This document shows positions 10,156 through 21,562 of a DNA stretch of 43,843 bases, piece after piece. The notes beneath the pieces are model-generated. The model saw nothing but the letters and a program-made list of their open reading frames with translations, had not been told where the DNA came from and ran no database searches. The translations under genes and the position numbers were made by a program. Position 1 is the first letter of the stretch. Each line of letters starts with the position of its first letter. Source of the stretch: Candidatus Campbelliibacteriota bacterium (GTDB taxonomy: Bacteria; Patescibacteriota; Minisyncoccia; Phycocordibacterales; GCA-2747955); NCBI GenBank assembly GCA_947311625.1, contig CAMZKW010000005.1, positions 1 through 43,843 of the forward strand. Direction: 5' to 3'.

Positions 10156-11166
10156 ATGAAAAAAGATATATTAATTTTAGGGGCAGGAATTTTATTATTA
10201 GCAAATTCAACAATGGCTTTTGGAGGAGATGGCCAAGGAAGTGGTCATGGAAATGGGGGTGGTTGTCGTGGTGATGTTACTTGTATGCAAGAAAGACAAG
10301 ATCAAAATAAAAATAATAGAGAGTTTAAATCTCAAAGAGGTAATCATGAAATAAAAAACGGTTACGAAGAAGAGGAGGAGGGAGAAAGACATAGTTATAA
10401 AAAAGAAAATCAGTCAAATGATGTAGATGATGACCATGCAAAAAAAGAAGCTAAATGTATGCAAGAGATGGATGATATTAAAAATGGAGAAAAATATGGC
10501 TTAAGCAAAAATGAAAAAGAATATATTTCGTATATGAGAGAAGAGGAAAAAATTGCTCGTGATGTATATTTAACTTTATATAAAAAATGAGGTTTAAAAA
10601 CATTTAATAATATTGCTACAAAATCAGAGCAAAGACATATGGATATGGTAAAAGTATTAATTGATAAGTATGGACTAGAGGATTCAACGGTTGATAATAC
10701 AGTAGGAGTTTTTAAAACAAAAGAATTTCAAGATTTATATGATGATTTAGTAGTAAAAGGTTCAAAATCATTAGCGGACGCTATTAAAGTTGGTTTAACA
10801 ATCGAAGATTTAGATATTTATGATTTAGATAGATATTTATCAGAAACAAAAAATCCAGATGTTAAAAATATATTTCAAAAATTAAACAAAGGTTCTTTTA
10901 ATCACGCACAAGCTTTTAAGAGACAATTGGATAGAAATGGTGGAACTTATGAACCACAGTTTGTTTCAGTAGAAAGGTGAGAAGAAATTCTTAATATGCC
11001 AAAAGGTGATGATGGAAAACCTAGCCATGGAAAAGAGGTGGATCGTGAATATGAATCAGGTGATAATATGAAAGATGAGGGGCATGAAAGACAGGAAAGA
11101 AATAAAAGACAGGAAGGGAAAGGATTTTTTGAAAAAGTTTGAAATTTTCTTTTTGGATGAATATAA
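10156..11166 (+). CDS. Secreted DUF2202-like (ferritin-like fold) protein
   Basis: Signal peptide; EKEYISYMREEEKIARDVYLTLYKK[W]GLKTFNNIATKSEQRHMDMVKVLIDKYGL; charged tail; rejoined across TGAs. Confidence 0.85.
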
Positions 11167-11370
11167 AAAAGCAAATATTCTTTTTAAGAATCTACTTTAT
11201 ACTGATTTAATTTCTTTTTTTTATAAACAATGTTGAATTTAGACTGAAAATAAGGTATAATTGCAAGTAATTTTAATCTTCCAAAAAAAATTTTGGTTCG
11301 GGGATTGAAAGTTATTATAAGTTTGGGTAGCGGGAAAGCATCCACCCATAAAAATTAATTAAATAAAAAT

Positions 11371-13536
11371 ATGAATAGAGAATATCCACTTAATAGAGTG
11401 AGAAATTTTGGTATTGTTGCTCACGTTGATGCAGGAAAAACTACCACAACGGAGAGAATTTTGTTTTACACAGGAGTTTCTCATAAAATTGGTGAGGTGC
11501 ATGATGGTGCAGCAACTATGGACTGAATGGAGCAAGAACAAGAAAGAGGGATTACAATTACCTCTGCTGCTACAACAGCTTTCTGAAATCCTTTATATGC
11601 AAAAGGTGATGCATCACAAAAAGTAAGATTTAATATTATTGATACACCGGGTCACGTTGATTTTACAGCTGAGGTGGAAAGATCATTGAAAGTTCTTGAT
11701 GGTGCTGTTGTTGTTTTTGATGGTAATGCAGGGGTTCAACCACAATCAGAGACAGTATGAAAACAAGCTAATAAATATGGAGTTCCAAGAATGTGTTTTA
11801 TCAATAAATTAGATAAAATTGGAGCTGATTTTGATTATGCTTTTTCTACAATTACAGCAAGACTTACAAAAAATGCTGTCATGGCTCAATTACCAATTGG
11901 AGTTGAAGGTGATTTTAACGGAGTTGTTGATTTACTAGAGAAAAAAGCTTACACTTTTGAAGGTGAAATGGGTATGGATGTTAAAGAGATTGAAATACCT
12001 GCTGAAATGGCCGATAGAGTTGAAGAAAAAAGACAAGAATTTATTGAAAAAATTGTTGAAAATAATGAAGAATTAATGGATAAAGTATTAGGTGGTGAAG
12101 AAGTTGCCGTTGAAGACTTGCATAAAGAATTAAGAAGAGCGGTTATTGCCAATGAAATTGTTCCAGTTTTTGCTGGTTCAGCATTTAAAAATGTTGGTGT
12201 TCAATTAATGCTGGATGCTGTGGTTAGATATTTACCATCTCCAATAGATATTCCTCCTGTAACTGGAAATACTCCAGATATGGATGATGAACTTATTAGA
12301 GAGGCTTCCGATGAAGCACCATTATCATCTCTTGTGTTTAAAATTGCAACTGACCCATTTGTTGGACAAATTGCTTATGTGAGAATTTATTCTGGAAAAT
12401 TAGAAGCAGGTTCTTATGTTCTTAATTCAACTACTGGTAAAAAAGAAAGAATTGGTAGGTTATTGAGAATGCACGCAAACGAAAGAGAAGAAATTACAGT
12501 TGGATATGCTGGAGAAATTGTTGCTGTAGTTGGATTGAAAGATTCAAAAACATCAGATACTCTTTGTGCTTTAGATGCTCCAATTGAATTACATAGAATC
12601 ATATTCCCAGAGCCAGTTATTTCATTAAAGATTGAACCAGAATCAAAAGCTGATCAGGAAAAAATGGGTATGGCTATTAAAAAATTAGCTGATGAAGATC
12701 CTACTTTTACAGTTAATACAGATGAGGAATCTGGAGAAACTATTATTTCAGGAATGGGTGAATTACACTTAGATATTCTTGTGGATAGAATGAAGAGAGA
12801 ATTTAATGTTAATGCTAAAGTTGGACAACCACAAGTTTCATATAGAGAAACTATTACTGGTGAAGCAGAAGGTGAAGAAAAATATGCTAAACAATCAGGT
12901 GGTAGAGGACAATACGGTCATGTTAAATTAAGAGTTAAACCATTTGAAAAAACAGAATCTGAAATGAAATCAGATGAAGAAGATGGTTTGGCGAAAAATG
13001 TTTATAGAGAAGAAGGTTTTGAATTTATAAATAATATTAAAGGGGGAGTTATTCCTCAAGAGTTTATTACACCTACAAGAAAAGGTATAAAAGAAGGGAT
13101 GGACAGGGGTATTCTCGCAGGATACCCATTGGTTAATGTTTCCGTTGATTTATACGATGGTTCTTACCATGATGTTGATTCATCTGAACTTTCATTCAAA
13201 ATTGCTGGTTCAAAAGCCCTTTCAGACGCTGCTAGAAAAGCAAATCCAAAGATTTTAGAACCTATTATGAAAGTTGAAGTTGTAACCCCCGAAGAATTCG
13301 TTGGAGATGTAACTGGAAATATTTCATCAAAGAGAGGAACTATTTTAGGAATTGATGAAAGAGATATGGATCAAGTTGTTAATGCTCTTGTGCCACTTTC
13401 AGAATTATTTGGTTATGTAACTACTGTTAGATCAATGACTCAAGGTAGAGCTACTCCAAATATGGAATTCCATTCATATGGAATTGTTCCACAAAATGTT
13501 GCCGATGAGATTATAAAGAAAAGAACAGGAAATTAA
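11371..13536 (+). CDS. fusA: Elongation factor G
   Basis: [26 protein letters not shown][W][19 protein letters not shown][W]; QSETV[W][19 protein letters not shown]. Confidence 0.98.
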
Positions 13537-13538
13537 TT

Positions 13539-13567
13539 AAAAAACTAGAAAAAATTTCTAGTTTTTT
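13539..13567 (+). terminator. Intrinsic terminator after fusA
   Basis: AAACTAGAAA-AAA-TTTCTAGTTT then T-run. Confidence 0.8.
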
Positions 13568-13582
13568 TGTTATAATAAAAAT

Positions 13583-14143
13583 ATGAAAAAAATAATTTTA
13601 GCTTTAGAAGGTCCAGATAATGTTGGAAAGGGGACACAATTAAAAAAAATAGTTGAATATTTTAAAGATGTAAATTTTGTATGTTTGTATGATTCTTTAA
13701 AGGCAGGAGAAACAGACGAAGAAAAAGTAAAATATGGGAAAAAAAGAGAAGAAAAATATTTTGAAACAAGAAAATTTTTATGGGAAAATAATATAGCTCA
13801 AATAAATGATAGAAGTCATTATTCAGAATATGCCTATAGAATGTTTAGAAACTCCAATATAATAGATGACTTGTTAAATTTAGAAAATAAATATAAAGAT
13901 ATAAAAGATGATTATTTAACTTTTATTTTTATAGATAAAGTTAAAAATATTTCTGAAAGAGATGATGGACAATCAGCATATAAGAAAGAAGAAGTAGAAA
14001 AAATTGGAGAATTAATAAAAAGATTTAAATATATTTCAAAAAAATCAATATTTGAAAATTACATAATCAATATTAATGGAAAAAATGAAGATGAAGTTTT
14101 TGAAATTGTTAGGGAAAAGATAAAAGAAAAATTTGATTTATAA
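13583..14143 (+). CDS. Thymidylate kinase-like P-loop kinase
   Basis: ALEGPDNVGKGTQLKKI P-loop; INDRSHYSEYAY. Confidence 0.75.
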   Translation: MKKIILALEGPDNVGKGTQLKKIVEYFKDVNFVCLYDSLKAGETDEEKVKYGKKREEKYFETRKFLWENNIAQINDRSHYSEYAYRMFRNSNIIDDLLNLENKYKDIKDDYLTFIFIDKVKNISERDDGQSAYKKEEVEKIGELIKRFKYISKKSIFENYIININGKNEDEVFEIVREKIKEKFDL

Positions 14144-14195
14144 TCTATTTAAAAAATAAGTAGGTTGAAATAAGTTGTGAAAAAAGAGAAAAAAG

Positions 14196-14216
14196 CCTCG
14201 TCGCTACGCGACGAGG
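14196..14216 (+). terminator. GC-rich hairpin, probable terminator
   Basis: CCTCGTCGC-TAC-GCGACGAGG. Confidence 0.65.
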
Positions 14217-14269
14217 GTTTGTTAAAAATTTACTTTTCAAAAAAAAAAAAATGATATAATTCATTTGTT

Positions 14270-16375
14270 ATGAGTAAAATAAATAAAATATTTACAATAG
14301 TTTTTACAATATTATTCCTATTTGCAGGGCAAATTTTTGCGGCAGATAATTTTCAGATAAAAACTTATAGTGATAAAGGGTCTTATGTTGGTCAAGGAGA
14401 AAATTGGAATTTTAATAATAATAATGCAATAATAAAATGACCTAAAGCTGATTCTAACTATGTTGGTTTTAAGGTGGATGATTATAGTTTTAATTTTCAA
14501 GATAAAGTTAAAGGTTTAGTAGTAGGGTTACATTCAAATGCAAAGAGACATCCTTTTTATGATATCTCTTTGGATATTGACGGTGATGGTAGAGGAAATA
14601 ATGAATTGAGTGGTTTATTTTATATTCATGAATATGAATATCAAAATAATAAAATAAAAAAATTATCAATTGATTTTGTTCAACTTGGTGAGACAGATTA
14701 TAAAGATATTTATAATAAAAATAAATCTAAAATAGTTGGTTCAATTAGAATTAATTCTAATGTTGCTTTAAAATCAAGAAATGATATTTTGAGAGAATTG
14801 AATTTTCCAGAATCAGTTATAAATGCAAAAGTTTCTATAAACAATATTTCCGTATCAGAAGATGATGATTTTGACGGTAGTGTTAGATTAAAAGCAAATG
14901 TAGCTGATGTTGATATTGTAAAGTATAAAGTTTTTTATAAAAAAAATAAAAATATAGATTGTGATTTTAATAATTTAGAATCTAATTCAATAGATACTAA
15001 TAACAAAATAAACAAATATTTTCCAAGCTTAAAATCTGATACGGATTATTATTTTAAAATTTGTGCTATTGATAAGTTTGGTAATTCAGTAGAAAGTGAT
15101 ACGGACCATTTAAAGACTAGAGCAAAGAAAGAAGAGAACCCGTTAGATTTTGTATCAGAAAATTCAAAAATGTATATTAATGATTCAGAAGCAAAAGATT
15201 TTTTTGCTAATTTTATGACTTCAAATGAATCTGCTAGGGATTCGTATATTAAAAAATATTGATTTAAAGAATCTAAAGTTATTTTGCATTACAGAGTCAA
15301 TGTTCTTATATTTAGTATAGATGAGTTCAATAAAATATCAGAAAAAATTTCTCAAGTTAAAAAGGAAAAAAGTTCATATACTGTAGACACGGCATGAAAG
15401 ATGTATAACCCGAGAATAGAAAGAGCAGATGATAATAATCCTATTATAACTTTTGATGCTAAAGGAGATAGGGGTGATACGCAAGTTAATATTCTTTTTG
15501 CGCGTGATTGAACAGATAATGACAAAATTAAAGTATTTGGTTGGGAGCAGTTTATTTGAAAAATAAATAGTTATTCTAAGATTGCGTGTGAAAATAGTGG
15601 AAATGGATATATATGGGACGATAAAAATCAAAGTTGTGAATGTAAAAGTGGTTTTTTGAAAAAGGACGGAAAATGTGTGGCGAATGACTTAGATACTGGT
15701 ATAGAAAATTTACAAAGAGTATTAAGACAGGCTGGTTTTGTAAAAGATGAAAATAATAATTCAGATAATAATTCAGAAGTTAATAATAATCAAAATCAAA
15801 AAGAAGATGTTTTTGTTCAAAATAATAATAGTGAAAAATTCTGAAAAAATGGAAAGTATATAACCCATACAGAGGATTGTCAGAGTTTTTTCCACGATAA
15901 TCATATGATAGGAACTCCAGGAACAGTAAAAGGAACTTCTGCCTGTTCTTGTGAAAGTGGTTATTTATTAAATAAAACAGGAAATGGTTGTGTGGCTGTA
16001 AGAATTACATCTACCCCATCAGAAGAAAATAATTCTAATTATTCAGTAGATAATTCTTCAAATCAAAAACTAGGACAAGGACAAAGATGTTCAGTAGATT
16101 TAATTTTACATCAAAACCTAAGAGCTCCAAGATATGAAGAAAGATGAATAAGAAATGGAAGATATGATGAATATACAAAAACAACAGTTAGAGAAGCTCA
16201 TATTTTACAAAAACATTTAAATAGATTAGATTTTTCAGCTGGTCCAGTGGATGGAATTATTGGTCCAAAAACCAGAGCTGCTATTCTAAGATTACAAAGA
16301 TATCTTGGAACAAAGGCTGATGGTTATGTTGGGCCAAAAACTAGGGCTTTGTTGAATAATTCTTGTGGTATATAA
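14270..16375 (+). CDS. Secreted protein with fibronectin-like and Cys-rich segments and C-terminal peptidoglycan-binding domain
   Basis: Signal peptide MSKINKIFTIVFTILFLFAGQIFAAD; C-term REAHILQKHLNRLDFSAGPVDGIIGPKTRAAILRLQRYLGTKADGYVGPKTRALL; rejoined across several TGAs. Confidence 0.8.
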
Positions 16376-16449
16376 AATACTTTGAAAAAAGTGTTTTTTT
16401 TTTGTAAAATTTACTTTTTTTAAAAAAAAAATGATATAATTCAGTTGTT

Positions 16450-17001
16450 ATGATGAATAATAAAGAAATAAAAAAATATATCCAAGAAAAAATTGGACAG
16501 GGTGTATCAAAGGTTGATGTTTTAAAAGATTTATTTCAAAAAAATGAATCAAAATCAAAAAGAAAGTTTGTTAAAAGAGAAGTTGAAAATTCTCCAACAG
16601 CATTATTGGAAGATAATAAGATTTATAAATTTTTAAAAGGTTATATTATAACTATAATTTCTTTTGTGTTGTTATTAAATTTTATCGCTTTTTTAACTGG
16701 AGAATGGGTTTTATTAGGATCGATTTTAATTGAAATACTATTAATAATCTATATATATAGAAACTCTTTGGCTGCATATGGTTGATTTACTTTTTTAAGT
16801 TTGGTTTCAATTCCAAAAAATTTAGAATCATTTTATGAAGAAGTTAAAGTTGACCCAATGATTTTAGAAATAAAAAATTTTGTTTATTTAGAGGTATGAT
16901 TAATTTTTACAGCTTTTATTGCATCAATAATTGTTATCGCAGTTTATTTCAGAAAGGATAATAAAGAACTAAAAAAATACATTAAAGAAAACAATTTATA
17001 A
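16450..17001 (+). CDS. Integral membrane hypothetical protein
   Basis: Multiple TM segments; rejoined across TGA to TAA 16999. Confidence 0.65.
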
Positions 17002-17019
17002 TTATGTTAAAATTCTTTT

Positions 17020-17610
17020 ATGTTTAAGAAAAAGAATTTTTTTTATTTTTTAATTTTTATTTTCCTAATTTTTGAATTCTATTTTTATCAAATTATTGAT
17101 TTTGGAGAAAGTAGAAGATTAACTCAGGGAGAAAGAAAATTTTTATCAGAAGTTTATGGAAATAAAATAAATTATTCAGAGGTGAAAATTTATTCTCGTA
17201 AATTTTTTTCCCCAATTCAGCCGGATAATTTTGCTATGTCTCCAAATGGAAATATTTATTTTCCTAAAAAATTTTACAAAGATGATTTTTCAAAGGCAGA
17301 TATTTATGCTCAGGCTTGGCTGGTTCATGAAGTAATGCATATTTATCAATATAAAAAAGAAAATCAATGAATGACTTTGAAAGGCTTTCTTTTAGGTTTA
17401 GAAAGAATTTTTGGTTTTAATCCTTACAAATATAAAATAGATTTTTCAAAAAATATTTTTAATTACAATATGGAATAGAAGGGAGATATAGTCAGAGATT
17501 ATTTTTTGATTAAAAAAAGTTTTAAAAAAGGTTAGCCAAAAAGATGAGAGATGATATCAAAAAAATATTTTGACTTTGAAATAAATTTTTGTTTTTACTT
17601 CAAATTATAA
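17020..17610 (+). pseudogene. Vgr-related/DUF4157-like HExxH protein with in-frame TAGs at 17476 and 17533 (minimal ORF 17020-17478)
   Basis: AQAWLVHEVMHIYQYKKENQ[W]MTLKGF...NYNME[TAG]KGDIVRDYFLIKKSFKKG[TAG]PKR[W]EMISKKYF; similarity appears to continue past the first TAG. Confidence 0.6.
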
Positions 17611-17708
17611 AATATTTTTGAAAAGAAAATAAGTTATAGATAGTTTTTTAGTCTTGACTCTTTTTGTTCTTTATGTTTTAACTAAAAAAAATAAAAAAGG
17701 AGTATAAG

Positions 17709-19165
17709 GTGGCAAGAAAAAATTTTTTTGATAATGGTGGAGAGTATCCAGTAAAAAAGAGATCGTTGGGTCAGAAGTTAGAAAAAGAGAAAAGAAAAAT
17801 ATTTGTTCTTGATACAAATATTTTGATTTCAGACCCAGAAGCTGTAAAAAATTCGGAGATAATGATGTAGTGATACCCATTGCTGCTATTGAAGAATTAG
17901 ATGGTTTAAAAAGTAGCCTCTTTTCTGCTCGAAGAGCGAGTGCGGTTTTGGATGAGTTAGGTGTTAGTTCTAAATCTGTCAGAGTTAATGGCGGAAAAGT
18001 TTGGATTGATACTGAGTCGGGGAAAGGTGTGGTTCTTGAGTTCAACTCTCAAAAGAATGATGATAGGATCATAGCTTGTGCAAAGGCTTTAAGAGATGCC
18101 AGTGAGAAGACTAAAAAAAGAGTTATTCTCGTTAGTAATGATAGAAATGTTAGAATTAAGGCCAGAGCTTATAAGATTTCGGTGGAGAAGTATGAGAATG
18201 ATAGACACAAAATCAGTCTCAACACAGCTTTGCCGAGATTAATTTTAAGTCAAAAAGAGTTAGAGGAGATTGGAGTTTATGATCAAAATTTAGAGCTTCA
18301 GTTTGGTCCTAAAATATCTTTCTTTATTAAGGATAAGGGGATTAAAGAGAACGAAGGATTTGTTCTCTCTCTCAGTAGAGAAGAAAATATACAGTTGGCT
18401 ATAGTCTATAAGGGTGGAAGGTGTATTAAGACTAATAGCTTAAATAAGTGGGTTTATGAAAATGGCTATGTAAAACCATATGTGCCTGCTTATTATAAAG
18501 ATGAATTGGCTTTTAACCCAAATATGGAGGTTCTAATTCAAAACCTTATGGACCCAAAGATATCTTTGGTGGCGACCTATGGTCAAGCTGGAACAGGTAA
18601 GACTAGAGTTGCAGTCGGTTGTGCCTTGGCAATGGTTAACGATGATAGATATAAATATGAAAAAATTATTATAATCAAGGCCATTGTTCCGGTTGGCAAG
18701 GATATAGGCTACCTCCACGGGGATAAAAATGAAAAAATGTCTGAGTGGGTTTTACCCATAAAAACTCAGATAAATAATATCCTTGGTGGCGGTAAGGTTC
18801 AGATTGGTGTTGATGATTATGTCAATCATAGTCCCTATAAGGATCTTGTTGATGCTGGTATTTTAGAAGTCTAACCAGCGACCTATATCAGAGGAGCTTC
18901 CTTTGAAAATGTAATTGTGATCATTGATGAGTTTCAAAATGTATCACAGGCAGAAGGAAAAACTTGGTTAACCTGTATGGGTGAAAATACCAAGGTTATT
19001 CTAACGGGAGATATTGAGTAGATTGATGCTCCCTATCTTGACCGAGAGAATAATGCTCTCTCGATGATTGTTGAGAAAGCCCGTGGGCAGAGTTGGGTAA
19101 CCATAGTCCCGATGGAGTATGGTGTTCGCTCAGTAATGTCTAAGTGGGCTTCTCATAATCTTTAA
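17709..19165 (+). pseudogene. PIN-PhoH family ATPase (YlaK-like), disrupted by one frameshift, one TAA and one TAG
   Basis: GTG start after AAGGAG; PIN FVLDTNILISDPEAV; Walker A YGQAGTGKTRVAVGCAL; VIIDEFQN; -1 in A-run ~17846-17851; TAA 18872-18874; TAG 19019-19021. Confidence 0.85.
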
Positions 19166-19195
19166 GTCAGCTTTTAGCTGACTTACTTTTTTTTT
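19164..19195 (+). terminator. Intrinsic terminator after phoH
   Basis: AAGTCAGCT-TTT-AGCTGACTT then T-run. Confidence 0.85.
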
Positions 19196-19262
19196 ATCTA
19201 AAAAAATGATATTATTAAAATATAAAATATTGAAAAATATTTTTAGAAATTTAAAAAAAAAA

Positions 19263-19285
19263 GGTGGCGCGCGGAGCGCGCCACC
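19263..19285. other. GC-rich perfect hairpin in rny leader
   Basis: GGTGGCGCGC-GGA-GCGCGCCACC, A-run upstream, no T-run downstream. Confidence 0.75.
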
Positions 19286-19304
19286 CATTAAAAGAAAAAT
19301 TAAA

Positions 19305-20801
19305 ATGTGAAACTTAAAAATAATATTTGCAATAATTTCCATAGGGATTATTGGAGTATTTTTTGGTTATTTTTTAAAAAACTATATTTTAGCTAGAAAA
19401 AAAGAAAATTTAGAATTAGATATTGAAAAGAAAAAATTAGAAGCTGAAAAAGAAATTTTTAAAATGACTGAAAAGGCCCAAAGGGAAATTGAAAAAAAAC
19501 AAGAAGAAAATAATCAAGAAAGAAAAAGATTGATAGAAAAGGACAATTTTATTTCAGAATTACAAAAAGATTTAAAAAATAAAGAAATAGAACTCATTGA
19601 TGAAAAAGAAAAAATAAAAGAATTAGAAAAAGAATTAAAAGAAAAAATTTCTCAAGAAATTAAAGAGTTGGAAAATATTTCTTCACTATCGGAAAAAGAT
19701 GCTAAGGAAATAATTTTTAAAAAGATAGAGGAAGAATATAAAGAAGATTTATTTTTAACATCTTCAAAATTAGAAAATGAAAATAAAAATATTTTAATTG
19801 AAAAGGCAAAAAATATTTTAGGAGAAGCAATTCAAAAATATTCCAACGAAGTAAATAATACTCTCACAACAACAGTTGTAAAAATTGATTCCGATGATGA
19901 AAAAGGAAAACTTATTGGAAAAGATGGAAGAAATATACGAGCCTTTGAAAGGGTAACAGGTGTTCAACTTATCATTGATGATGGTCCTGGAGTTGTAACC
20001 ATATCATCTTTTGACCCCATTAGAAGAGAAATTGCCAACAGAACTTTATTGAAAATTTTAGATGATGGAATTGTTCAGCCAGCTAAAATTGAAGATTATT
20101 ATGAAAGTTCTGTTCAGGAAGTTGTAGAAATAATGAAGGAAAAAGGAGAAGATGCGGTAAAAGAAGCTGGTATTTATAATATACATCCTGACCTTATAGA
20201 AATTTTAGGTAGATTACATTTTAGAACCTCATTTGGTCAAAATGTTTTAAAACATTCTTTGGAGATGGTTCATATTTCTGGGGTTATTGCTGAGGAATTA
20301 GATGCCGATGTTAAGATAACAAAAATGGCAGCATTATTTCATGATATAGGAAAAGCCGTTGATTTTGAAACTGAAGGGACCCACGTTGAAATTGGAAGGA
20401 AAATTTTAAAACAATTTAAAATTCCAGAACCTGTAATTAAAGCAATGCAGACACATCATAGAGAATATCCCAATGAAACTCTAGAGTCTTTTATCATTGA
20501 TGCAGCCGATTCAATTTCTGGAGGAAGAAAAGGAGCTCGTTCTGATAATGCAGAAATGTATATCAAAAAATTAGAAGGTCTCGAGAGAATTACTTCAGAG
20601 TTTAAAGGTGTAAAAGAAGCCTATGCTTTGTCGGCGGGAAGGGAAGTTAGGGTCTTTGTAAAACCAGACGAAGTAAATGATTTTGTAGCTAAAAAAATGG
20701 CAAGACAAATTGCTTTGAAAATTGAGGAAGAATTACAATATCCTGGGGAAATTAAAGTAGCGGTTATTCGAGAAAAACGAACAATAACTTTCGCTAGATA
20801 G
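19305..20801 (+). CDS. rny: Ribonuclease Y
   Basis: N-term TM and coiled coil; KH GKLIGKDGRNIRAFERVTGVQLIIDDGPGVVTISSFDPIRREIA; HD AALFHDIGKAVDFETEGTHVEIG. Confidence 0.95.
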
Positions 20802-20870
20802 TATAAATAAAAAAACCGAAAAAATTTTTCTGGTTTTTTTATTTTTAAAATTTAATGGTATAATTATTTT

Positions 20871-21533
20871 ATGAATGAAGAAAAAAAATACCCAGAATTT
20901 AAAAAAAAAAGTTTTGTGTGCCCTTTCTGTAATGCTTTAGCACAACAAGAATGAGGGGAATATAGTGATTGGCTTGATGCTTGTGGAAGTAATACTAATT
21001 TTTTATATGACAACAATATTAAATTATGTCGTTGTTATTCTTGTAAAGAAGTATCAATATGAAAAAAAGAAAAAATGATTTTTCCTAAAAAAATATTAGT
21101 AGATTTGGCTCATAAAGATATGCCAAAAAGTGTTAAAGAATTATATAATGAAGCAAGGGAAGTTTCAGTTTCATCATCTAGAGCAGCAGCAGCTTTGTTA
21201 AGAGTTTCATTAGAAAAATTAACAGAAGAACTAGGGGAAATATCAGGAAACTTGAACATAAGAATAGGAAATTTAAAAAAACAAGGTTTACCAGAAAGAG
21301 TTATTAAAAGTTTGGATATAGTTAGAATAAATTCAAATGAGGGCGGGGCACATTCTGGTGAAATAGATTTATCAGGTAAGGATGGATCAGAAATTGTAAA
21401 TAGATTATTTTCATTAGTTAATTTTATAGTTGAAAAAACAATTACTGAAAATAAAGAAATGGACGAAATGTTTGATGATTTACCTGAAAATAAAAAAGAT
21501 GGAATAAAGAATAGAGACAATAAAAAACAATAA
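20871..21533 (+). CDS. DUF4145-like protein with N-terminal zinc ribbon
   Basis: CPFCNALAQQE[W]..CRCYSCKEVSI[W]; SSRAAAALLRVSLEKL; LDIVRINSNEGGAHSGEIDLSG. Confidence 0.7.
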
Positions 21534-21562
21534 AAAATAAAGATTAAAAATCTTTATTTTTT
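21534..21562. terminator. Bidirectional terminator between convergent genes
   Basis: AAAAATAAAGAT..ATCTTTATTTTT. Confidence 0.7.

Noticed and set aside
17020-19165. Genome-wide UAG (or UAA) = Gln reassignment
   Set aside because: Long conserved genes (fusA, pheT, ligA, rny, murG) contain no in-frame TAG/TAA, UAA is the dominant stop, and TAG directly precedes a terminator at the SPFH gene. Local lesions or readthrough fit better.
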